Below are positions 35,307 through 44,100 of a stretch of 64,000 nucleotides of DNA, one piece after another. A program made the position numbers and the translations under genes. The stretch lies in contig NZ_JAMLIG010000001.1 in assembly GCF_023954305.1 (NCBI RefSeq), positions 2,604,001 to 2,668,000 on the forward strand. Reading direction: 5' to 3'. The stretch's first letter is position 1; each line of letters opens with the position of its first letter. The notes under the pieces were generated by a model. The model searched no databases. It saw only the letters and a list, made by a program, of their open reading frames with translations, and was not told the origin of the DNA. The DNA comes from Mesorhizobium sp. (lineage in GTDB: Bacteria; Pseudomonadota; Alphaproteobacteria; Rhizobiales; Rhizobiaceae).

Positions 35307-36617
35307 GTGAAACGCCCGATTCTGATTGCAGTCCTTGCCGTAGTGCTCCCTGTCGCCGGGCCGTTCCAGGCTCGTGCGGAGGCGCCGGCCGAGCTCGAAG
35401 CGCGCCAGGCGCAGACGCGTAGCGAATATGAGCGCATCACCAGCGAACTCAGCCTGTCGGATGCCCGGCAGAAGACGCTGTCGGACGAGATCGCGCGGCT
35501 GAGGAAGGACAATGCCTCGATTACGTCCGCCCTGATCCAGGCGGCCAAGACGGAAAAGAAGCTGTCGGAAGACGTCGAGGCAATGGAGGAGCGCCTCGCC
35601 GGACTGAAGGGACAGCAGGATGCCATCCGGCATTCGCTCTCCGGCCGGCGCGCGATACTGGCCGAAGTGCTGGGCGCCCTGCAGCGGATGGGCCTGAACC
35701 CGCCGCCGGCGATTCTGGTCCGTCCCGAGGATGCGCTGTCCTCGGTCCGAAGCTCGATCCTGCTCGGCGCCGTCGTGCCGGAGCTGCGCGAACAGACGGC
35801 GGTGCTACTGGCGGATCTCAAGGAATTGTCGCGACTGGGCGAGACCATCGCCTCGGAGCGCCAGCGGCTGCTCGCGACCGTCACCGAACAGGCGGAAGGG
35901 CGCACGCGGCTTTCACTTTTGCTTGAGGAGAAACGCAAGCTTCAGGCCGGATCGGAGCAAGTTCTGAAGGACGAGAGACTGCGCGCGGCGGATCTCGCGG
36001 CTAAGGCGGGCAATCTCAAGGACCTGATCGCGTCGCTCGAAGCTGGCATCGAAGCCGCCCGCAAGGCCGCCGAGGCGGCACGCCTGGCCGAGGAGGAGCG
36101 TGCAAGGGCCGAGGCGAGGGCGGCGGAGCGTGCCGTTCCCGAACGCAACCGCCTGACCGAATCGGCGCCGTTCCCCGCGCTTCAGGGGACGCTGGCGCTG
36201 CCCGTCTCAGGCAGGAAGGTTCGGGCGTTCGGCCATGTCGACGACGCCGGAGTGACCGCCTTCGGAGACACGGTAAGGACACAATCGGGCGCAATCGTCA
36301 CTTCGCCGTCCGACGCCACGGTGCTCTATGCCGGTCCGTTCCGCTCCTATGGCCAACTCTTGATCCTGGATGCCGGCGGCGGCTATCATGTCGTCCTGGC
36401 GGGGCTGGGCAGAATCAGCGTTTGGCAGGGTCAGCCGGTTCTGGCGGGCGAGCCCGTGGGTGCTATGGGAGAGACGCGGATCGCGAGTGCGTTCGCGGCA
36501 GGCAGTGTGAATGCGCAGCCGGAACTCTATATAGAGTTCCGTAAGGACCAAAAACCCGTCGATCCCGCCCCCTGGTGGCAGGCTCGCAGATCTGGAAGGG
36601 CAGGCAATGATTCGTAA
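35307..36617 (+). CDS. envC: murein hydrolase activator EnvC-like protein with degenerate LytM domain
   Basis: The GTG at 35307 puts a signal peptide first (LIAVLAVVLPVAG, cleavage near ARAEA) and gives 436 residues. Coiled-coil segments span about 30-290. The C-terminal LytM/M23-like domain has lost the zinc ligands: the HxGxD site reads TQSGAIVT, and the HxH-type strand reads QPELYIEFR. This matches EnvC, which activates amidases without being a protease. The end overlaps ctpA by 11 bases. An upstream in-frame ATG at 35235 is less likely. Confidence 0.87.
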   Translation: MKRPILIAVLAVVLPVAGPFQARAEAPAELEARQAQTRSEYERITSELSLSDARQKTLSDEIARLRKDNASITSALIQAAKTEKKLSEDVEAMEERLAGLKGQQDAIRHSLSGRRAILAEVLGALQRMGLNPPPAILVRPEDALSSVRSSILLGAVVPELREQTAVLLADLKELSRLGETIASERQRLLATVTEQAEGRTRLSLLLEEKRKLQAGSEQVLKDERLRAADLAAKAGNLKDLIASLEAGIEAARKAAEAARLAEEERARAEARAAERAVPERNRLTESAPFPALQGTLALPVSGRKVRAFGHVDDAGVTAFGDTVRTQSGAIVTSPSDATVLYAGPFRSYGQLLILDAGGGYHVVLAGLGRISVWQGQPVLAGEPVGAMGETRIASAFAAGSVNAQPELYIEFRKDQKPVDPAPWWQARRSGRAGNDS

Positions 36618-37935
36618 GGTGTCGCTTCTGTTCGCGGGTGCGCTGATGGGCGCGTCTGCCATGAGCCTGGTCTATGGCGCACCGGGCTTCAGCGCGAACG
36701 CAGCCGGATCCTCCGAGACCTATCGCCAGCTTGCCATCTTCGGCGACATTTTCGAGCGGGTACGGGCGCAATACGTCACGCCGCCGGAGGAGAAGAAACT
36801 GGTGGAGAGCGCCATCAACGGCATGCTCACCTCGCTCGATCCGCATTCCTCCTATCTCAATCCCGATGCCGCGAAGGACATGCGCGTCCAGACCCGCGGC
36901 GAGTTCGGCGGCCTCGGCATCGAGGTGACGATGGAGAACGAACTGGTCAAGGTCATCTCGCCGATCGAGGATACGCCAGCCGCCCGCGCCGGGGTACTTT
37001 CCGGCGACTTGATCGCGCAGATCGATGGCCAGGAAGTCCGCGGCCTCACGCTCGAGGAAGCGGTCGACAAGATGCGCGGCCAGGTCAATACGCCGATCGA
37101 CCTGACGATCCTGCGCGAAGGCGCACCGGAGCCGATCAAGATCACCATCATCCGCGAGACCATCAAGGTGCGTGCGGTGCGCTTCCGCGTCGAGAACGAC
37201 GTCGGCTACATCAAGATCAATTCCTTCACGGAAAAGACTTTCGGCGACCTCCAAGCCGCCATCCAGTCGATCCGCGACAAGGCTCCGGCGGCGGGCGTCA
37301 AGGGCTACGTGCTCGACCTGCGGCTGAACCCGGGCGGCCTGCTCGATCAGGCGATCAGCGTGTCCGACGCCTTCCTCGACAAGGGCGAGATCGTCTCGAC
37401 GCGCGGTCGCGATCCGGAAAAGACCGAACGCTACGACAGCCGGCCGGGCGATCTGATCGACGGCAAACCGCTGATCGTGCTCGTCAACGGCGGCTCGGCC
37501 TCGGCGTCGGAGATCGTCGCCGGCGCATTGCAGGACCATCGTCGAGCGACGGTGCTGGGCACCCAGTCTTTCGGCAAGGGATCCGTCCAGAGCGTGATTC
37601 CGCTGCCGGAAAACGGTGCGCTCAAGCTCACGACCGCGCTCTACTACACGCCTTCGGGCGCCTCGATCCAGGGCAAGGGCATCACGCCCGACGTCAAGGT
37701 GGAGCAGCCGCTGCCGGAAGAACTGCAGGGCAAGGACATCACCCGCGGCGAGTCCGATCTCAAGGGCCATATCAAGGGCCAGCAGGAGAACGAGGAAGGG
37801 TCGGGCTCGGCCGCCTACGTGCCGCCGGACCCGAAGGACGACATCCAGCTGAACTACGCCCTCGATCTGATCCGCGGCGTGAAGACCGACGCGGCTTTCC
37901 CGGCCGACCCGACCAAGTCGGTCATGAACCAGTGA
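36607..37935 (+). CDS. ctpA: carboxyl-terminal processing protease CtpA
   Basis: Periplasmic S41 serine protease that trims or degrades envelope proteins from the C-terminus. The 442 residues have an N-terminal signal/anchor (to about 33), a PDZ domain (about 100-185, RGEFGGLGIEV, ARAGVLSGDLIAQIDG) and the catalytic Ser299 in NGGSASASEIV with Lys324 in GTQSFGKGSVQ. It is coupled to envC upstream, a pairing seen across alphaproteobacteria, and precedes the deacetylase and rppH. Confidence 0.96.
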   Translation: MIRKVSLLFAGALMGASAMSLVYGAPGFSANAAGSSETYRQLAIFGDIFERVRAQYVTPPEEKKLVESAINGMLTSLDPHSSYLNPDAAKDMRVQTRGEFGGLGIEVTMENELVKVISPIEDTPAARAGVLSGDLIAQIDGQEVRGLTLEEAVDKMRGQVNTPIDLTILREGAPEPIKITIIRETIKVRAVRFRVENDVGYIKINSFTEKTFGDLQAAIQSIRDKAPAAGVKGYVLDLRLNPGGLLDQAISVSDAFLDKGEIVSTRGRDPEKTERYDSRPGDLIDGKPLIVLVNGGSASASEIVAGALQDHRRATVLGTQSFGKGSVQSVIPLPENGALKLTTALYYTPSGASIQGKGITPDVKVEQPLPEELQGKDITRGESDLKGHIKGQQENEEGSGSAAYVPPDPKDDIQLNYALDLIRGVKTDAAFPADPTKSVMNQ

Positions 37936-38032
37936 TCGCCGCGGCCGGCGGACAGGTTCCGCCGGCCCGTCTCCTTCGCGCGTAAGGCCGGCGTTTCTCG
38001 GCATACCATCGAGACAGCCGCTGGAGCCTCCC

Positions 38033-39184
38033 CTGAGCAGTATCGAGCAACCGCTTGGCCAGCCGGCCCCTGACCGCTCGGGCGGGCCGGGACGGAGCGC
38101 GCGCAGGATCGCGCGCGGACCTTTGGCGTTCGGCATCGCCGCGCTCGCGGCCTCGACCTTCATCGCGATGCAGGATAGCGGACTGAGGATGCCGCCCGGG
38201 GAGACGGTATCGGTTCCGGAAGTCGCCGTCGCGCCCGCCGAGCCTCAGCCGACCAAGATCGTCCCGCCGCCGAAACCGAAATCCGACAGTCCGGCGATCA
38301 TCAAGGTGCAGCCGGAACCCGCAGCGCCCGGAGGCACAATCGTCATCCGCGACCCTTCCGCGCTGGAGCGCAATCCGCGCACCGCGCATCTTCCCGTCCG
38401 CGAGATGATCGAGGATAGCCCGGTCGGGCCCCTGCCGGTCCGCGCCGCCGACGGCAGGCGACCTTTCGACGTCTATTCGGGAGCGTGGTCGGGTTCGCGC
38501 GGCGCCAAGGTCGCGCTGGTCGTCGGCGGTCTGGGCCTGTCGCAAACGGGCACCCAAGCCGCGATCAACGCGCTGCCGCCCGAGGTGACGCTCGGCTTCG
38601 CCTCGGCAGGCAACAGCCTGTCGCGCTGGATGCAGGCGGCGCGGCAGAAGGGCCACGAGATCGTAATGCAGGTGCCGATGGAGCCGTTCGACTTTCCGGC
38701 CGTCGATCCGGGCCGCAATCCGCTGACGGTCGAGGCCGGCGCGGAAGAGAACATCGATCATCTCCACTGGGCCTTGTCGCGCACGACGAACTACACCGGC
38801 ATCATGAATCACATGGGTGGACGCTTTGTCGCCGACCGCGAGGCGATGGCGCCTGTGATGCAGGAACTCGGCAAGCGCGGCCTGATGTATCTCGATGACG
38901 GCACCAGCGCCCGCAGTGTCGCGTCCGAACTGGCCCTCGGAAGCGCCGTGCCTTTCGCTGCCGCCGATGCGATCATCGACGGGGTGCGCGAGCGCGGCGA
39001 CATCCTGAAGAAGCTCGACCAGCTCGAAGCGGCTGCACGGGCAAAGGGCTCGGCGATCGGGATCGGGTCCGCCTTCGACCTGACAGTCGGGGCCGTCGTC
39101 TCCTGGGTGGCGGAGGCGAAAAAGCGCGGCATCGAAATCGTGCCGGTCTCGGCACTGGCAAGCGATCCGGAGGCGGGGCGGTAA
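38033..39184 (+). CDS. divergent polysaccharide deacetylase family protein
   Basis: A 383-residue envelope protein. I extend it to a CTG codon at 38033, which has GGAG 6 bases upstream and adds an N-terminus (SSIEQPLGQ) like those I recall for the family; the nearest standard start in frame is TTG at 38123. One membrane helix (GPLAFGIAALAASTFIAM) is followed by a Pro-rich linker and the NodB-like domain (KVALVVGGLGLS, MQVPMEPFDFP, NHMGGRFVADREAM, YLDDGTSA). Usual deacetylase metal ligands are partly replaced, so catalysis is uncertain. It lies between ctpA and rppH. Confidence 0.88.
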   Translation: MSSIEQPLGQPAPDRSGGPGRSARRIARGPLAFGIAALAASTFIAMQDSGLRMPPGETVSVPEVAVAPAEPQPTKIVPPPKPKSDSPAIIKVQPEPAAPGGTIVIRDPSALERNPRTAHLPVREMIEDSPVGPLPVRAADGRRPFDVYSGAWSGSRGAKVALVVGGLGLSQTGTQAAINALPPEVTLGFASAGNSLSRWMQAARQKGHEIVMQVPMEPFDFPAVDPGRNPLTVEAGAEENIDHLHWALSRTTNYTGIMNHMGGRFVADREAMAPVMQELGKRGLMYLDDGTSARSVASELALGSAVPFAAADAIIDGVRERGDILKKLDQLEAAARAKGSAIGIGSAFDLTVGAVVSWVAEAKKRGIEIVPVSALASDPEAGR

Positions 39185-39706
39185 ATGGCGAAGAACAGGG
39201 CAATCGATCCAGAAAAGCTGCCCTACCGGCCTTGCGTCGGGATCATGGTGCTGAACCGCGACGGCCTGGTGTGGGCCGGACGGCGCATCGCCGAGCAGGA
39301 CAGCGAGATGTCGGGGGCGACGAAGCTGTGGCAAATGCCGCAGGGCGGCATCGACAAGGGCGAGGATCCGCTGCCGGCGGCAAGACGCGAACTCTACGAG
39401 GAGACCGGCATGAAGTCGGTGTCGTTGCTGGCCGAGGCACCGGGCTGGTTCAACTATGATCTTCCCAAGGAAGTCCTCGGCATAGCGCTCAAGGGGAAAT
39501 ATCGCGGCCAGACGCAGAAGTGGTTCGCCTTCCGCTTCGAGGGAGACGAGAGCGAGATCGCGATCGATCCTCCCCCAGGCGGCCATACCGCCGAATTCGA
39601 TCGCTGGGAATGGAAGCCGATGCAGGAGCTTCCGGAGCTTATCGTGCCGTTCAAGCGCGGAATCTACGAGCGGGTGGTGGCGGCGTTCCGGCACCTGGCT
39701 GGGTGA
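39185..39706 (+). CDS. rppH: RNA pyrophosphohydrolase RppH
   Basis: Nudix hydrolase that removes pyrophosphate from mRNA 5' ends and so starts decay. The 173 residues have the Nudix box spanning Gly54 to Gly75 (GGIDKGED ... RRELYEETG) after KLWQMPQ. The ATG is directly after the deacetylase stop. The C-terminal WEWKPMQELPELIVPFKR is the RppH-typical ending. Confidence 0.96.
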   Translation: MAKNRAIDPEKLPYRPCVGIMVLNRDGLVWAGRRIAEQDSEMSGATKLWQMPQGGIDKGEDPLPAARRELYEETGMKSVSLLAEAPGWFNYDLPKEVLGIALKGKYRGQTQKWFAFRFEGDESEIAIDPPPGGHTAEFDRWEWKPMQELPELIVPFKRGIYERVVAAFRHLAG

Positions 39707-39714
39707 CAGCGAGC

Positions 39715-39987
39715 TCAGCAGCCGATCCGCTCCCTGATCTCGTCGACCTGTTCCTTCGAATGACAGATGTTCTCGCAGGGGATGCCGTCCTTGTCGGCAT
39801 CGGCGCGTCTATAACCGTCGCACCAGATCTGAACCGCTTCCTCGCAACTCGCTACCTGCTTGCAGGTTCGAGCCTGGATCTGCAGCGATCTGGACTGGCT
39901 TAGTGGCGGAGCCGGGGCAGCGCCCGCGACGCTCGCCTTGACCAGCAGCGCGGACGCGTATGCAAGCATCAGCCACGAATGGCGCAT
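39715..39987 (-). CDS. small secreted protein with excalibur calcium-binding motif
   Basis: A 90-residue protein with a signal peptide (AYASALLVKASVAGA) and a C-terminal DADKDGIPCENIC, the excalibur-type EF-hand-like motif DxDxDGxxCE flanked by cysteines. The ATG at 39987 has GGGAG 8 bases upstream; a GTG at 40002 is an alternative. Excalibur domains occur on extracellular nucleases and surface proteins; here the domain stands almost alone, so no role can be stated. Confidence 0.78.
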   Translation of the reverse strand: MRHSWLMLAYASALLVKASVAGAAPAPPLSQSRSLQIQARTCKQVASCEEAVQIWCDGYRRADADKDGIPCENICHSKEQVDEIRERIGC

Positions 39988-40128
39988 CAAAGCCACTCCC
40001 ACCGCACAAGCATAGCCGAGATTCGAAGCTTATCGCACCCTTCCTGCAACTGGCCGCATAGGCAGGGAAATTCCGGCTTGCGCCGTCGCGCGAACCGTAC
40101 CACATTCGCCTTGTGTTCAACCAACTGG

Positions 40129-40141
40129 AAGGAGGTGATCC
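40129..40141 (+). promoter_or_regulatory. extended ribosome-binding site, 13-base match to the 16S 3' end
   Basis: AAGGAGGTGATCC is fully complementary to the 3' end of 16S rRNA (GGATCACCTCCTT). It ends one base before the ATG at 40143, closer than an optimal spacing from its core, and is far longer than the usual 4-6-base match. Confidence 0.8.
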
Positions 40142-40142
40142 G

Positions 40143-40211
40143 ATGTCGAGTGTTGTCGTTTCCAAGCGCGTGGCCTCGGCGGATTGCCTTTTCGGGAAGC
40201 AGCCTTCCTGA
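40143..40211 (+). CDS. putative 22-residue peptide with very strong ribosome-binding site
   Basis: A 23-codon frame (MSSVVVSKRV start, GKQPS end) behind the 13-base extended Shine-Dalgarno sequence and followed 80 bases later by a strong terminator. The peptide is basic with one Cys. It may be a real small protein, a leader peptide, or the RNA may act by titrating the 16S 3' end. No family is recognised. The short independent transcript unit (about 200 bases between rppH-side genes and the terminator) is the main argument. Confidence 0.45.
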   Translation: MSSVVVSKRVASADCLFGKQPS

Positions 40212-40292
40212 CAAGTGCATGACGCGCGGCCGGCAATAGACCTCATCTCGGTCGAGAATTGCCGCCAGGGTCGCGCCCGCGGACGAAACACG

Positions 40293-40320
40293 GAAAGGCC
40301 TCCTTCGCGGGAGGCCTTTC
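40293..40320. terminator. bidirectional intrinsic terminator
   Basis: Stem GAAAGGCCTCC/GGAGGCCTTTC (11 bp) with a 6-base loop. It lies between the small plus-strand transcript and the convergent transglutaminase gene and can serve both strands, with short T-rich flanks. Confidence 0.75.
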
Positions 40321-40345
40321 TCGTTTCAGATCGGAATCCGCCCCG

Positions 40346-41203
40346 CTATGCGGCCACGCTCACGGGAAATTTGCCTGCCGAATCTTGCCCGGCCTCCTGG
40401 CGCTGCTCGTAGGTCCAGACCTCGAACTTGCCGAGCTGGTGCGGGCCGAAGGTGTGGACGAGCGGCACATCGGTGGCGTCGCGGCCCCTGGCAATGACGA
40501 CGCGTCCGGTGCGGGGCCTGTTGTGCCGAGGATCGAACGTGTGCCAGCGACCGCCGACAAAGGCTTCCATCCAGGCACTGAAGTCCATCGGTGCCGGGTC
40601 GGCCGGCACGTTGATGTCGCCGAGATAGCCGTTGACGTAGCGCGCGGGGATGTTCATCGCCCGGCAGAAGGCGATGGCGAGATGCGCGAAGTCGCGGCAG
40701 ACGCCCACACGCTCCTCGTGCGCCTGAGCGGCCGTGCGGGTCGGACGGGCGTAGCCATAGCCGAAGGACAGCCTGTCGTGGACATAGTCGACGATCGCCT
40801 GCACGCGCTCCCACCCCGGCTTCGTCTGGCCGAAGAGATCCCAGGCGAGTTGCGAAAGGTGATCCGTCTCACAGTAGCGGCTGCCGAGCAGGTAGCCGAT
40901 GCATTCGGTCGGCAGTTCGGCGACCGGCGTTTCCGGCGCGTCCGGCACCACCGGATCGGTCAAGCCCGAATCCTCGACGATCGCGTCATAGCGCATGACG
41001 AAGCGGCCCGCCGGCGCGACGAAGCGGCGGCAGCGATTGCCGTAGGCATCGGCGTAGGTCTCGGTCTGGACTGTCGGCGAGGGCAGGAAACCCGATTCCC
41101 AACGTACGTCCTGCCGGCGGTCGGCGTGGATTTCGAGCGCTGTGACGACGGCCGTTTCCTGCGGCAAGTCGAGCGCGAGTTCGTAGCCGAGACGAATAAG
41201 CAT
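40346..41203 (-). CDS. transglutaminase-like family protein
   Basis: A 285-residue protein with an N-terminal beta-domain and a transglutaminase-like cysteine-protease core. The triad is visible as Cys in GVCRDFAHLAIAFCR (about 166-180) and His and Asp in RWHTFDPRHN (about 222-231). There is no signal peptide. Family members are cysteine proteases or amide hydrolases; rhizobia usually have several, some beside peptide-ligase operons, but here it is alone. The start is the ATG at 41203; a GTG three codons upstream is possible. Confidence 0.88.
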   Translation of the reverse strand: MLIRLGYELALDLPQETAVVTALEIHADRRQDVRWESGFLPSPTVQTETYADAYGNRCRRFVAPAGRFVMRYDAIVEDSGLTDPVVPDAPETPVAELPTECIGYLLGSRYCETDHLSQLAWDLFGQTKPGWERVQAIVDYVHDRLSFGYGYARPTRTAAQAHEERVGVCRDFAHLAIAFCRAMNIPARYVNGYLGDINVPADPAPMDFSAWMEAFVGGRWHTFDPRHNRPRTGRVVIARGRDATDVPLVHTFGPHQLGKFEVWTYEQRQEAGQDSAGKFPVSVAA

Positions 41204-41279
41204 GGTCTGCACCGGGAACGCTAGAGAAGACGACGCTGCTAGAACGTCCGATCCGCGCTTCGGTTCCGGCGCCCCTGCC

Positions 41280-41477
41280 TCAGAAGTCGGTGGCGATGCC
41301 CTTCACTTCCCAGTCGCCGTAGCGGACCGGCTCCTCGCCGCCGCGCCCGCCGATCTCCTTCGGCGGCGCCGGCTTGCGCCGCGCCGCCTTGCGTCGCGCT
41401 TCGGCCTCGGCGAGGGCTCGCTGGGCTTGGGGCGACAGGACACGGGGCGGGGAGGGGGTATCGGCTTCTTCGGCCAT
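41280..41477 (-). CDS. DUF1674 protein, succinate dehydrogenase assembly factor 4
   Basis: A 65-residue protein ending in RYGDWEVKGIATDF, the hallmark of DUF1674/SdhAF4, which protects flavinylated SdhA during complex II assembly in mitochondria. The N-terminal half is Ala/Arg-rich helix. It is divergent from htpX, as in many Rhizobiales. The longer open frame extending rightwards on this strand is antisense to htpX and spurious. Confidence 0.9.
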   Translation of the reverse strand: MAEEADTPSPPRVLSPQAQRALAEAEARRKAARRKPAPPKEIGGRGGEEPVRYGDWEVKGIATDF

Positions 41478-41493
41478 TCGAACCGTCCGAATA

Positions 41494-41522
41494 TTGAAGT
41501 GAGTTTTATGCTTCCCCATCAT
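41494..41522 (+). promoter_or_regulatory. putative RpoH (sigma-32) promoter of htpX
   Basis: TTGAAG and CCCCATCAT are spaced about 14 bases apart, close to the heat-shock promoter pattern CTTGAA / CCCCATnT. Located 65-92 bases before the htpX start. Confidence 0.5.
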
Positions 41523-41585
41523 ATAGGGACATTCGTGCCGGAAACAGGGCATATGCCCTGCGTTGGCCCGGTATTGGAGACCTCG

Positions 41586-42635
41586 ATGAACCTGATGCGA
41601 ACCGCAATGCTGCTCGCCGCGATGACCGCGCTCTTCATGGGCGTCGGCTATCTGATCGGCGGCTCCGGCGGGATGATGATCGCGTTCCTGATCGCGGCAG
41701 GCATGAACCTGTTCAGCTACTGGAACTCCGACAAGATGGTGCTCAGAATGCACCACGCGGTCGAGATCGACGAGCGCAACGCTCCGGAACTGTTCGAGAT
41801 CGTGCGCGGACTGTCGCACAATGCGGGCCTGCCGATGCCGAAGGTGTATCTGATCCAGAACGACCAGCCGAATGCGTTCGCCACCGGCCGCAATCCGCAG
41901 AACGCCGCCGTCGCCGCGACCACCGGCCTGCTCGAACGCTTGAGCTATGAGGAAGTCGCCGGCGTCATGGCGCATGAACTGGCGCATATCCAGAACCGCG
42001 ACACGCTGACGATGACGATCACCGCGACGCTTGCCGGCGCGATCTCGATGCTGGGCAATTTCGCCTTTTTCTTCGGCGGCAATCGCGACAACAACAATCC
42101 GCTCGGCATCGTCGGCGTGCTGGTTGCGATGATCGTCGCGCCGCTGGCCGCCGCGCTGGTACAGATGGCAATCAGCCGTACGCGCGAATATTCGGCCGAC
42201 AGGCGGGGCGCGGAGATCTGCGGCAATCCGGACTGGCTCGCCTCGGCGCTCGGCAAGATCGCGGCCGCCGCGCAGCGCATCCACAATCCGGATGCCGAGC
42301 GCAGCCCCGCAACCGCGCACATGTTCATCATCAACCCGCTGTCCGGCGAGCGTATGGACAACCTCTTTTCCACCCATCCGAATACCGAGAACCGCATAGC
42401 GGCGTTGCGTCAGATGGCGGCCGAGTTCGCTGCCCAGCCCGTGCCGCAGCCGCAGGCTCGACCCGCGTCGCGGCCGGCGCCCGCCACACGGGAGGCGCCG
42501 AAGACGACCCGTCCCGAGTCGTCGTCCGGTCCGTGGGGTGCGCCCGCGCCTGACACGCCGAAGGAGCCGCAGGCGCCGAAGCCCAATCCTTGGGGCCGCA
42601 ATCCGACGGGACCGCGCAAGGGCAATTGGTCGTGA
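41586..42635 (+). CDS. htpX: heat-shock membrane zinc metalloprotease HtpX
   Basis: M48-family protease that works with FtsH in membrane quality control. The 349 residues have two N-terminal helices (AMLLAAMTALFMGVGYLIGG, MMIAFLIAAGMNLFSYW), HELAH at 130-134, two further helices, and RTREYSADRRGA with the third zinc ligand. The C-terminal 70 residues are Pro/Ala-rich, an extension usual in rhizobia. The stop overlaps the GTG of rsmB. A likely heat-shock promoter lies upstream. Confidence 0.95.
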   Translation: MNLMRTAMLLAAMTALFMGVGYLIGGSGGMMIAFLIAAGMNLFSYWNSDKMVLRMHHAVEIDERNAPELFEIVRGLSHNAGLPMPKVYLIQNDQPNAFATGRNPQNAAVAATTGLLERLSYEEVAGVMAHELAHIQNRDTLTMTITATLAGAISMLGNFAFFFGGNRDNNNPLGIVGVLVAMIVAPLAAALVQMAISRTREYSADRRGAEICGNPDWLASALGKIAAAAQRIHNPDAERSPATAHMFIINPLSGERMDNLFSTHPNTENRIAALRQMAAEFAAQPVPQPQARPASRPAPATREAPKTTRPESSSGPWGAPAPDTPKEPQAPKPNPWGRNPTGPRKGNWS

Positions 42636-44014
42636 CCCGGCCTGCCCGGGCGAGCCGCACCAGCCCTTCGAGACAAGCAGCAACCCCGGCCCGTTCCGTG
42701 CCGGGCCTCGCGGCGCGTCAGACGGCGACACGTCTGCTCGCCGCGGTCGTCGAAGCGAAGACCCCGCTCGACGGAATGACCGACGCGCAGCACGGCCACC
42801 CGCAATACCGCGCGCTGGACGAACGCGACCGCGGCCTCGTCCGGGCCATCCTCGTCTCGGCGCTGCGCCATCGCAATACGATCGCGGCGTTGATCTCCGA
42901 GCGGTTAGACCGGCCGCTGCCCGGCAATGCGCACATGCTGTCGCATATCCTGCATGTCGCGCTGGCGCAGATGTTGTTCCTCGACGTGCCCGACAGCGCG
43001 GCGGTCGATCTCGCGGTCGAGCAGGCCAAGGCCGATCCGCGCACGCAGCGTTTCGCCTCGCTCGTCAACGCGGTCCTGCGCGGCGCGGGGCGCGCCAAGG
43101 AGGAGGCGCTGCCGCGCCTGCTCGCCGCCACGCGCGACGCGCCCGACTGGTTCGTGCGCAGGATGGAGAAGGCGTACGGAGCCGAGGCGACCGCTGCGAT
43201 CCTGGCCGCGCACCGGCTCGAACCGCCGGTCGATTTCACGGTGAAGGCGGATGCAGCAGGCTTGGCCGAACGTCTCGGCGGGATCGTCCTGCCCACGGGC
43301 TCGGTACGGATCGAAAAACTCGACCGCTCGGTGACGGAACTGCCCGGCTACGCCGAAGGGGAATGGTGGGTGCAGGATGCGGCCGCCGCCCTGCCGGCCC
43401 GCATCATGGGCGAAGTCGCCGGCAAGCGCGTGGCCGACCTCTGCGCTGCACCCGGCGGCAAGACGGCGCAGCTTGTGCTGGCCGGCGCGAAAGTCACCGC
43501 CGTCGAGATCTCGGCCAACCGGCTGAAGCGCCTGGCGGCCAACCTGGCGCGGCTCAATCTCGATGCCGAACTCGTCACCGCCGATCTCGCGGCCTACCAG
43601 CCGGTCGAACTCTTCGACGCGATCCTGCTCGATGCGCCATGCTCGTCGACCGGAACGGTACGGCGCCATCCCGACGTCTTGTGGACCAAGTCCGAAGCCG
43701 ACATCGCCAAGCTCGCCGAGGTGCAGCGCACCCTTCTCGGCCACGCCGCCCGGATGCTGAAGCCCGGCGGCACCCTCGTCTTTTCCAACTGCTCGCTCGA
43801 TCCGCAGGAGGGCGAGGATCTGATCCGCGCGTTCCTCTCCGAAACGCCAGGTTTTTCGCTCGATCCCATCCGTGCGGACGAGATTTCGGGCATTGCCGAG
43901 TTCGTGACGCCCGAAGGTTTCCTGCGGACCACGCCCGCAGGCCTGCGCATGGAGACGCCGCAACTGTCCGGTCTCGACGGCTTCTTCGCCGCGCGCTTCG
44001 GAAAATCCTCGTAG
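42632..44014 (+). CDS. rsmB: 16S rRNA (cytosine-967-C5) methyltransferase family protein RsmB
   Basis: NOP2/Sun-family m5C methyltransferase. The GTG at 42632 overlaps the htpX stop (GTGA) and gives 460 residues. A NusB-like N-domain (RLLAAVVEAKTPLD, HPQYRALDERDRGLVRAIL) precedes the SAM-binding motif ADLCAAPGGKTAQL and the catalytic cysteines in DAPCSSTGT and SNCSLDPQEGED. After rsmB rhizobia typically have the heparinase-like gene; here a palindrome and rlmH (opposite strand) follow. Confidence 0.94.
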   Translation: MTRPARASRTSPSRQAATPARSVPGLAARQTATRLLAAVVEAKTPLDGMTDAQHGHPQYRALDERDRGLVRAILVSALRHRNTIAALISERLDRPLPGNAHMLSHILHVALAQMLFLDVPDSAAVDLAVEQAKADPRTQRFASLVNAVLRGAGRAKEEALPRLLAATRDAPDWFVRRMEKAYGAEATAAILAAHRLEPPVDFTVKADAAGLAERLGGIVLPTGSVRIEKLDRSVTELPGYAEGEWWVQDAAAALPARIMGEVAGKRVADLCAAPGGKTAQLVLAGAKVTAVEISANRLKRLAANLARLNLDAELVTADLAAYQPVELFDAILLDAPCSSTGTVRRHPDVLWTKSEADIAKLAEVQRTLLGHAARMLKPGGTLVFSNCSLDPQEGEDLIRAFLSETPGFSLDPIRADEISGIAEFVTPEGFLRTTPAGLRMETPQLSGLDGFFAARFGKSS

Positions 44015-44036
44015 GCCGCAGCTCACCCCCTCCGGC

Positions 44037-44100
44037 CCACCTCCCCGTCGAGGGGAGGAGCAGGCAGACCTTGGTGCCTCTCCCTCGACGGGGAGGGTGG
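44037..44100. repeat. GC-rich palindrome at the rsmB/rlmH junction
   Basis: Imperfect inverted repeat CCCACCTCCCCGTCGAGG / CCTCGACGGGGAGGGTGG (one-base indel). It lies exactly where an inferred inversion would have its right breakpoint. Confidence 0.8.
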
